The notes beneath the pieces were generated by a model, which worked only from the letters and a program-made list of their open reading frames with translations, searched no databases and was not told the origin of the DNA. A DNA stretch of 64,000 nt from the NCBI RefSeq assembly GCF_015706575.1, contig NW_024037057.1:8613203-8677202 (forward strand), written 5' to 3'. This DNA is from Patiria miniata (lineage: Eukaryota > Echinodermata > Asteroidea > Valvatida > Asterinidae). Positions 54,696-64,000 of the stretch are shown one piece after another (the first letter of the stretch is position 1; each line of letters opens with the position of its first letter). The position numbers were made by a program, and so were the translations under genes.

Positions 54696-57600
54696 TTGAT
54701 ACAAAAATACCATTTAAATTTCTTGAAAATGACAGTATACCAGGTGCCATGATTTTACAGGATGCTTTACACTGTCATTCACTAACAGTCCAGCAAGGTA
54801 TTTCAAACTGATTTGGTAGTTTTATTTTTTGATGTTTGTAAATGTTGTGTTTTCCCTTTAATGTGCAATAATGCAGTACACGTGCGCACAAGCAGAGAAG
54901 TACACTGCACAAGTGGTCATAATAATACTGTCTTAGTCTCTATGGAGCTCAGTTGTGTGTGCAACTGATGCAAGGTTACTTGTACATTTATTATTGAAGG
55001 TAATACCACACGGTGTCCCTATGGGGATCTATTGAACTAATGATTTTATGGTTTGATGTGGGGGTGTATGGTCACCATGTGTGTTTGTCTGGTGCTGTAA
55101 ACATTGGGTTCATGTGCCAGGAATCCTGGCTCGTGATCACTATAAACTCACATGGCCCCCTTCAATGGCGAATGAGTTGTGCTAGGTATTTGTTAGATAT
55201 TGGTTTAATAGTTACTGCGCATGCTCATTAGAGTAGTGTTTACTTGTACGTAAGTAGTGTATACAGCACTTGTACGTTAAACAAGAGTTCGTCTCTAGCA
55301 CTGTTAAAAGCTCAGATGTTTGTGCCTTGAAGCTCCGTAAACGATCATGAATAAATGCCATAAATGGATGCTGAGACATAACAGTATTATTCCGAAAATC
55401 TGTCATGGGGCAGTTGCTTTGTGCACAAGAGTTTCTCCATTAAAGGGGGCCTCGTGAGTGAACGGTGGTCACCTGCCCGGTTTTGTCTGTATAGCCTATA
55501 GGGAACATGGACGTCTACATGTGCATTGTGTATGTAAACGCCATTTATAGCAGGCAAACACAGTGTACACAAGTGACTCAGGTCCCGCGTGTTTACTTTT
55601 GGGAAAGTTTTGTAAACTTGCAGTTGAATTAACCGTATAAATCTCTTGGTTTGCTTGCGGTTAGGCAGAGCCCATTCATTTGTACTACAGAACAAAATTC
55701 TCCAAATTGAGTCCTGTGTAAATGTAAAGTGGCTGTATAGTCATAAGTTGTCCATGGAAATATTTCACAACAAAATCTAAAATTTTCAAACATAAAAAAG
55801 GAAAAAAATGAAGAAATACCATGTTTCCCATTTTGAGAATTCAATTGACATCAATTGTACAATGGTACGTTTAGGTGTATAATTTTTCAACCATTTACTA
55901 GAAGAAATTGATACTGGCAAAATTATGAGTAATACTATAGTTAATCAACATCCAACTGAATTTATTTCCATGAATTCTAATTCACTACAATGCATAAAAT
56001 TAAATTCCTGCTTTTGGCTGACAATGCTTTTCATTATTGATTTTTCTCAAAACAATTGATACAGTGTAACACATTTTGTATACATGTACATACAGACAGT
56101 GTTACAAAATGTATTAAATTACCAGACTGCAGTATACAAGTTGCACAGGATACCTGTGAACTGCATTCTACTGTGTGGAATGGTCAACTCCCATGAGAAA
56201 TTAATCAAAAACGAACTTGAAAAACGGTGTCAAATTACAGCGAGTAATGAGCTGATAATGTGCTGATAATGTGCTGCATATGGTTTTACTGTGCTCAGTT
56301 TTGACACACAAGTTGCGAACTCTGTGTGAGTTTTCTTCAATTTGTGACACTGGTTAAAGTGGGACTAATGCAGAAATTATGCATAGAAGGCCTTCGGAAT
56401 TTAAGTACACAATTTTCCAATTACTGTCCCCAATTTAGACACACAAACGCAATTAAAGCCTCCAATTTGCACACTGTGTGCCGTGTAAAACCCTACAACT
56501 TGGTGCGTCTACCGTACGTGCCTGTCTTAAAAAGATTTGTTAAAAAATGGTCTTTTTAAAGTTGTGCGTCCTTGTGAATCTAGCACCTTCTTGCTAAATT
56601 CCAGAGTCTAGATGTGTGGGGTCTTGTTCCTCTGTCTTCCCTTGTCTGTTGATGCCTGGTATCTGCCCAAACAAACCCTCCATGCTCCTCTCTCCTATGC
56701 CAGTTTCCTCCGGGCGTGTTCCTTGTTTTTGAGCCTTGTGCACGACCCCATTACCAGAGGTCACTTGTCGGAGAGAAAACAACCCCATACCATGGAGGAG
56801 TTGGGGGAGACATGTTGGATTTTGGACTAAAAATATGTAGGCCTACATGAATCTTTTTTCCAGAGTCCAAAAAGAAGACTTTGTTTTTCATTTTAGGGGG
56901 GCTATTTATTCCCTAGCAACAGCAAGAAAATGGGATTTAAACTAAAGGTTACCATGGCAGTGTATATTTCTTTTTTTTATCAGAAAAAGAGGGGATCATT
57001 CAGTCAACATTTTAAAATTGGGTGTCTGGATTTGGAATTTAGAATTTGGAATTTGCGGAATTGAAAAACCGAGTCTGAGTTTTTGTTTTCTTTTTGTTTT
57101 TGCTTTATTTGTTTACATTTGAAACATAAAAAAGAGGTCTCTGAAACACTTTGCCATGAGCTCAGGCGATTTCTGCACACCTCTCTGTCTAGAACACTGC
57201 AGATTTTTCAGTTCACATAGAAAAAGTCCTTAACCCAAATAGCTCCTTTCCTCAAGGTTAGTAAATTACTGCTTGCGTAGGCCTATCTATAGAAGATTCT
57301 CATTTTAAGAAATTTGCCAGATTAAGAAAACAGATGCTCTTCCCTCTACTGATTTTTGGTTCCCTTGAAATCCAAAATTCTATTCCATTGCCAACTGACC
57401 TGCCAGTTAAAGATTAAGCCAGCGTGTCACACGTCCTTAAGCTAACACTCTTTGCCTGAAAGTCCCTCAGGGGTCCAACTTCAAACTTTGGCAGGAAAAA
57501 AAAAACTGGCAAAATTTTCCCTCAGCATAAAACCTCTCATCCAGCTACAATGCTTTTAAACTCACCAGTCCGCTTAACATTACAACACAATTGTTCAGCT

Positions 57601-59837
57601 GAGCTCCACACAAACTCTTCCATATGGTAAAATCTTTAAACCTGGGTCAGGGGTCAAGTTAATTAACTTGGTTCGTTAGCTTTGACTACCAACTTTGGTG
57701 CAGCACTACAGTACTTTAGTTGGAAGTTTTTGGAGAGGGATGTCATTGCAACGACAGGTGGGAAGAGGGACAGGGTATTTCTTCTGAAGGAACCAAAGTG
57801 AGGAGAGTGAAGACTGACCCCTCCCCCCCCCCATATCCCAGGGTAGTGTTGATGTCCGTGAGGTCACTGATCTCTGTTTTGGGCCAGGTTAATACTTCAA
57901 ATAACAGAGTATTCCTAATTCTGATTTTATTTCAAGACTGTGAGTAGGCCTATTCAACACTCTTGTTGTTTTCACCTCTGAAAGTATGGCAAACATTGTA
58001 TCTACCAAAAGCCAACGGAAAAGTGTTTCGAACACAACAAAATTATATTCTTTGATTTCAAATGCATTGCAGTTGGCTGATTCTGCACACGTGTGTATAG
58101 TGTAATTCGCCGAACAAAATGAAAACCATTTTTGCTGCCACGCTTGCGTGCACACTGCAGGCGTTCTTAAAGACGAGGCGCGCACGTATTTTGGTAACAC
58201 TACTGGTCGAAGGAGCTCGGAGTGCGTGTGTACTATATTGTACCTGAGCACGACTCGCGCGAACGCAGAGAATGGCTGTTTGCCAAATTTGTGTCACATT
58301 CTTTACAGTCACTTGCTGGCTGCAGTGTTTGTATTTGGCAGTATAGTATTTTGTTTTGAAATACCTTCGTTGTTCAAATACCTGTCTTATCACCGAGAAT
58401 TTTGAGGTAGTGAATTCCAAGTTCTCAAAATAGGACACCAACTACATGTTCCCAGGTTTGTAGTGACCTAGAAGTTACCTCACAAATATGAAAAACAAAA
58501 TTGGTTAAACTTCAATCAATTTTAATGAGGAGTCAGTTGGAAACACACAAGGTTGAGAGGGATTTTGGGGTCCCGCCGACTATTACTGTTATTTTTTTGT
58601 CAGGGATTTTGCTGGGACTTTGCGGCTTTTCAAAGCTTTGTTGTGTGTCCCTGGAGAGTGCTCAATCCACCCCCTTGCAAGTCCATTGGCCCAGTGTCTG
58701 CAGAATCACTTGCTTCCTCCCAAGGGGGCGCGAAGTTGGGGGGGGGGGGGGAGACGTGCTTCGTGCTTCCTGCTTGGACCTGTACTGCACCGGGACTTGA
58801 GGGTCTGCTGCCAGACCTATTGGGAGACCAGACTGACTGTCTTGAATCCTAAATACCCGGTTCTGTTTCTGGATTATCTGTCTTTTTTTAAGTTACGGAG
58901 ATCAATCTCAATTTTTTTTATTTGTCCCATTTGGAAGTCTCGGCAGAGTTTTTGCATCAGAGGCCGGAGGGAGAAAGCGTATATGACTTGAATTCAGATA
59001 TTTGGGTCTTCCTTTTCAGTTTGGTTTTACAGAAGGGAGGGTGACAATCGAAGGTTGAAGACTGCAGAAGACCAGAAAAGCACCTTCGATGCGACAAAGT
59101 CAGGAGTAGTGTTTCACTAGAGCATGGTTTCACCTTGAACTTTGCATCTTACAAAGAAAAGCATGTTGAATGTTAGTTTTTCGGTATGCGCTGGATTCTT
59201 TATCATTTCCCCACCTCTCTAGGAAATGTTCTGGCTATCTTTTTCCAATGATAGATAAGAAGACCATAAAATCATTCTTACTTTAATGTTATATATCTTA
59301 CCTAATTTTGTGCATCTCATATTTCAGACCATGTCATTCCTGACGTTTTTGACATGTGATGGTTATTGGAGAGCAGGCATGCCCTATGTTAACATTTTGT
59401 AGCAAATCATTTATGTCACAAAAAGAGAATCTGCAGAAATCTGGACAATTTCAAAAAAAGAACTGGCTGAAACTCGCAGGATTAGCGAAGGAAATACCCG
59501 GTCTGCCCTCTCAGAATCAAGACCCTTCTCCCTAAATCCAAGCAACAAATCCCCCCAGCCTAAAAAGTCAAGCATCTGGAAAACGAATACCCCACCTTCA
59601 GCCCTGACTTGCTCGCTGCCGTATCATGCATGAAAAGCTCAGCTCTAACTTGCAAGAGAAATAAAGGTCTGGTCCTGTTCTTTTTTCTTCTCTCTCTGGA
59701 CTTGGGGCCTAAGCTCTTTGAAGCCAGAGAGATGATGAGTGAAATGGATAAGTTGTGGACAGTAATGGTGATGGATCATTGGGAGGATTTGGCACGGCAG
59801 GTTACAGTGAAAACAATTTCTTGATGGGTTGGGTAGA

Positions 59838-59882
59838 AGTGCAGGGGGAGGGGGGAGGGGCAGGAAGAGGGGGAGGGGGTGC
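59838..59882. repeat. Purine-rich G tract
   Basis: About 45 bp of GGGGGAGG-type sequence on the + strand. It could form a G-quadruplex; no gene is linked to it. Confidence 0.8.
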
Positions 59883-61690
59883 ATTGAGCAAGATTGTTGG
59901 TACAACACAAGGCTAGAAGGGCAGTCATGGTCACTGATGTAGATATTTTTGTTCTGCTTCACTGCAGCTGGGATTTGTTGGCCTTTACTTTTAAATCCGA
60001 ACTGCCAAATCTATTTGATTGTAAACAATTTGTAAATTCTATAACTTCTTAAAATGCTATTTTTTGCTAAAAAGCTACAGTAAATGCTATTGACAAGTAT
60101 GACCTCAGTTATTGAAACTGTCACTGATTTATAACAAAATATGGCCTGAACCTAGTTTGAGAGTCCCCTTTGCAAGAAATTCTTCCAGGCCAACTGTCAT
60201 TTTTTTTCTAAAATGAATTCTTAAATGAAGCCCTCAGATTTGAAAGTACATTTCTTTTTGGGGGGGGTCCCATTGATTGTGTGAAATTTAATTGACAAAG
60301 ATAACTGTCAAATTTGCCTAATGAAATGAATTAACTGTAAACTTGAGGTGTTATGTTCTTTAATTCTAAGTTGCTTACATCTTGTGGTTTATAGTGGAAA
60401 GGCTATTTTAAATGTGATACTCATGGAGGCCTAGTCACTTTGAAGGAGTGAAATAATCCACCTGGTTCGCATTGTTGCACAGTGTAAACACGTACAGCCT
60501 GATGTGCCATAAAACCAAGTCGTAAATCTGAGAGCTTTTTACATTCAATTCGTGCCTGGTGCTTCATTTCCCCTCCAACCAACAACCGAGAAACCGACAC
60601 GCTTTTTCATTCCACGGTGTTCCTGTCTGCACTTGAAAAAGCACCGCTTATGGGCCGCAACAATACAGTAGTCAGACAAATCTGGTCTCAATTTCTGAAA
60701 AGTTAATTTAATGACACATTAATCTTTATTTTTTAATGCGGGGGCGAGTACACAAATGACTTCCATTTGTTGCTCAGTTGTGCCGTCATGACATGCCGAC
60801 TTTGACCTTACAGAAGTTTGTCAAGACATGTCTACAATGTAGAAAAAACAGTTTGTAATCTGTGAAACACGGCTGTGGTTATCTTGGGAAAGTTGCCCCG
60901 CTCAGCTGGATGCCATTTTGGAGGTTGCTACGGTAGTTAGTGGTGGGATTGCCCAAGCATTTCCGATTTTCCATCAATGCCAATCAACTTAAGTATTATA
61001 GAGTGATAAATTGTTTGAAAATTTTCGACAAATATGATCGGTCTTTCCAGGTGGTTTTTACTTGTATTGGTGTTTACTTCATTGGAACTTTTTCAAAAAT
61101 TCCCCAGGAACTGCCTAGCATTTAGTGCAAAATGGAATATACCGCGTAACTTCATGCAGCAAAACCCTGCATGATCAAATACACTGCCTGTTTTATATTG
61201 CCGTATTTTGGGGGGCCACAAAAGAGAACAGAGTTTTCTTTGTCGGTCGAACGGCTTCAAAGATGAATTCTTTGTTGTCCTTTACCAAAGCATGGATGAG
61301 TATTAGAATCCTCGGTCAAAGGAACTACAAAGTGGGCTCAATGTGTATAGACCTGTCTATCATTGCTAAATGGACCGTAAAAAGTGTGGACTTATTTTAC
61401 GTTTTGTTCACGTTACGTCAACTGTTAGCTTACAAAGAAATGGATTGACAAGTTTTACATTTAGAGAAGCCTCGATGTAATAAAACATTGCAGTGCGGCA
61501 GAATATACACGTATAATTACAGTACTTTTTTAATATACTACGCAGAACAGTTTCCTCATTAAATTTGAAAAAATGCAGGATCTGAGTTTTCAGAACATCC
61601 CTGATCATCTCCATACAAAACGACAAACTGGAGTTGACAGATGTACGCGCGCAACGAAGCCAACGATCCATGTAGGGTGTCAAACCCTCA

Positions 61691-61720
61691 CGTCACGTGA
61701 CCAAAATGGCAGCAGCTGGC
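61691..61720 (+). promoter_or_regulatory. E-box plus YY1-like motif overlapping an ATG
   Basis: TCACGTGACC is followed directly by AAAATGGCAGCAGC, with the ATG at 61,706. The frame stays open for 53 codons to TGA at 61,865, beginning MAAAGGIPGTRQKVGVLP. CACGTGAC and AAAATGGC are typical of housekeeping promoters where the YY1 site covers the start codon. The peptide has no family I recognise. It may be a cryptic first exon, an internal promoter, or chance. Confidence 0.3.
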
Positions 61721-63479
61721 GGCATCCCTGGTACCCGACAAAAGGTCGGTGTCCTGCCAGTATTGAAAACAGCCACTTGTCTTCCCGACTTCATCCATCT
61801 GAGCAGTTCTCAGTCTAGGCTCGATGACTGGCCCAAACAATCCTATATACAGACGCACAGATATTGAACTCGCAAAAAAAACCAACGGACTGCATATTTT
61901 TGTCGGCGGTTTTCATTTAGCTTGCTTCCTTTCTCGTTAATCTGCGCGCAGACTTGGAGTAATCTCACAACCAGACAATTTGTCTGTATCAGTGTCCTCT
62001 GCTATCTACTGAAAGATGTCTTCTTCAATTTTTTTTCCTTCAGCTGTGATTTTTTGGGGCGCTCAGCTACAAATGTAGATGTACACGTACGAACATGTAC
62101 AACCATGTACTCACACTTGTGCAGAAGCGGTCGTTCAGATCAGGCAAGATAAAAAATCTTACATGAAGGAATTTTTTTTCATTCTTACAGTGTATGTACA
62201 TTTATGTATACTTCTCTCAAGAAAATACATATTTTGAATTCAAATTTTTTCAGATGTTTGGTCAGTAACTAATGTTGCAGAAAAAAAATTAGATTCTATG
62301 AACAAGAAAAAGTAAACCTCATAATTATTAACATGTGCAAAAAATATCCCACAAAATGGAGAATTCTGTAAAAATGAAATACGTGTCCTTTTTGGAACGG
62401 CACTCAAGAACATTAGGGAGTAAATTACATACATGTAAGCCTGCTGTAGGTTATTTCTAAGAGAAATTTGCGTCTGTGTGTAAGAGCTTTTATTGTCATT
62501 TTTTTTTTCAGCTGAAGAACGTGACATGCAAAGTAACAATGAAACGATTCAGAATGGAACCTTTGTTGCACCCAATTCCGGCCGAAATTCTCCCGTCAAA
62601 ATGGGTTGCCATGGTTACGAGAATTCACGACTGATTAATGGAGGAAACAGAAATGACAAAAGAACGTCAAGATTGCATTAAACCAGGCCGAGGACACAAC
62701 AATAGGAATCTTCAGCCCTCTGCATTAATTTTTTTTTTGTCTGGCTGAAATTTCTTTCTGTGTTGTACACAACAAAATGAAGCTGGCCTTGACTCTATTC
62801 TTGACTCAAATTTTAAAATGTCTCTTGAAATCTGGGTGAGTTGTGACACTCTCTGAGGAAAAAATACACTAGCTTTATCAAGTGTTCCATTTTTTTATCC
62901 ATTAATTTTATGACAAAAACCTTGGGCATCATGTACAAACCTCAAAACGTGCAACTGATTCATATACATCTGCTTATCAACGGAACAGATATTTTTGATG
63001 TTGTTTATGACGAACAGCAATGGTATTTCAAGGTTTAGCCATTGAACTGAAACATTTCTACCCACGCTCTGCTTAAAACCTGAACTCGACACACATGTAA
63101 AACAGTTATTTTTTCCCGAAACACATCTGTTAAACTTGTAAAAGAAAATGTTCAAGTATCACGTTCCTTCTAACCCTCACATCTGAATGACATTACGTGC
63201 ATGTGATGTTGGTTAATATGCACACGTATACATTAGGTGGAGGGTTTTAAGGAAAGATTCATATGGTTTTGATGAAATGCCAAATTTATGAGTCTTTAAG
63301 CCTTTTGGTATTTATAGCTTTGATCAAGTAGACAATCTTGACTGTACATGTTACCAGGATGGAATGTATTTGTTGTCTACTGTGTGATGTTGATTTCTAT
63401 CCCATAAATTAAATGTCTGCCTCTTGCAGTATACATGTATGCATATTATATTTACTTGCCCATTTGGCATTTTATTTGA

Positions 63480-63725
63480 AGTTGGAATGAATGTTAGTGG
63501 ACAGGGCCTGATTTTATGGCTCTGTTAACCAACACATTTCGTGCTTACGACCACCGGTCTGTGCTAACAGCACAAGCAAAAACACTCTGTACTAACCCAG
63601 TGTAAGCATAGAATCTGTTGTGACGGAATCTACGCATGCATGTCAGTCAAAATTCCTCACTTACCTGTGAAATGTGTTAACTGTAAGCATAGAAATTTCC
63701 GCTGGGTAATGGGAATTGTGTTGAC
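63480..63725. repeat. Diverged dispersed repeat fragment
   Basis: Phrases such as GTAAGCATAGAAATTTCCGC, GTGTAAGCATAGAATCTG and CGTGCTTACGACCACCGG recur within this stretch and resemble 3,411-3,490. The family could not be defined. Confidence 0.4.
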
Positions 63726-63778
63726 GCTAAGCAGAGCCTTGATTTTAAAATTGATCTCGGAATGAAGTGATATGTTTG

Positions 63779-63926
63779 CAGGCATGCAAATATCCCTCGG
63801 ATCCGCTGATTTCCTTGTTTTTTTTTTTACTTCTCATGAATGCCATTACAAATTGAAAAACAATGTACAAATTCTTGTGTGGTTTGGAATTTCTTCATTT
63901 TTTCTAAATTCCTAGTTACGTGCCTG
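63779..63926. mobile_element. CAGGCATG MITE, copy 2, with 6-bp target duplication
   Basis: 148 bp. The left end CAGGCATGCAAAT and right end AGTTACGTGCCTG form imperfect inverted repeats. TGTTTG flanks both sides (63,773-63,778 and 63,927-63,932). The interior CTCGGATCCGCTGATTTCC matches copy 1 at 41,107-41,250. Confidence 0.85.
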
Positions 63927-64000
63927 TGTTTGGGCTACACGTATGCACAATTCTACTATGGTTAAGCATCAACGTGGCCAGGGAAATAGCACGTAAATAA

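Larger units (their letters stand above)
44185..64000 (+). other. Presumed ephrin intron 1, incomplete
   Basis: No exon continuing the phase-2 frame with ephrin features was found up to the right edge. The stretch is mostly unique AT-rich sequence, with far fewer MITEs than the NCKAP1 introns. Features noticed are listed separately. Long first introns are usual in vertebrate ephrin genes. If the ephrin call is wrong, this is ordinary intergenic DNA. Confidence 0.45.

Noticed and set aside
58501-58991. Three overlapping 99-123 codon frames
   Set aside because: Different frames of the same stretch, with G-run-derived glycines and no conserved pattern.
62512-62681. Ephrin exon 2
   Set aside because: Joining it to the phase-2 donor at 44,184 gives an immediate stop codon, and the peptide lacks ephrin-domain features.

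Overview
This is animal nuclear DNA, AT-rich, with intron-split genes, GT-AG introns and dense small transposon relics. The proteins are metazoan. The mix of tRNA-derived SINEs, hairpin-like MITEs and frequent TACATGTA words suggests an invertebrate deuterostome, most likely an echinoderm such as a sea star. That placement is inference; no species marker was read.

Layout, all genes on the + strand. (1) 1-14,366: no gene recognised; a gene desert with DNA-transposon relics and minisatellites. (2) 14,367-17,910: MTRF1L, the mitochondrial class-I peptide-chain release factor (GGQ and PKT motifs, five coding exons). Its 5' end lies in a roughly 120-bp tandem repeat and is not fully resolved. (3) 18,290-40,083: NCKAP1 (Nap1/HEM2/Kette), a WAVE regulatory complex subunit. 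It was traced through 28 coding exons, 3,378 nt and 1,125 aa, with every junction in frame. Its introns hold most of the mobile DNA of the window. (4) 40,084-44,044: 3' UTR and intergenic DNA. (5) 44,045-44,184: a signal-peptide exon ending in an ephrin-like W-N-x-N-x-K segment with a phase-2 donor. I read it as exon 1 of an ephrin gene whose first intron runs off the right edge (at least 19.8 kb).

The genes are not a functional operon. MTRF1L acts in mitochondrial translation termination, NCKAP1 in Rac-driven actin assembly, and ephrin in contact-dependent Eph signalling. MTRF1L and NCKAP1 are head-to-tail about 760 bp apart.

Most notable observations: decayed tandem copies of the start of NCKAP1 exon 11 lie in the preceding intron; a similar-period repeat with many CCAAT pentamers forms the 5' end of MTRF1L; a SINE tail abuts the NCKAP1 exon 9 splice acceptor; a 145-bp inverted-repeat element family has clean 6-bp target duplications at two loci; and several further two- or three-copy MITE families are present. 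No virus-derived element, CRISPR array or toxin gene was recognised.
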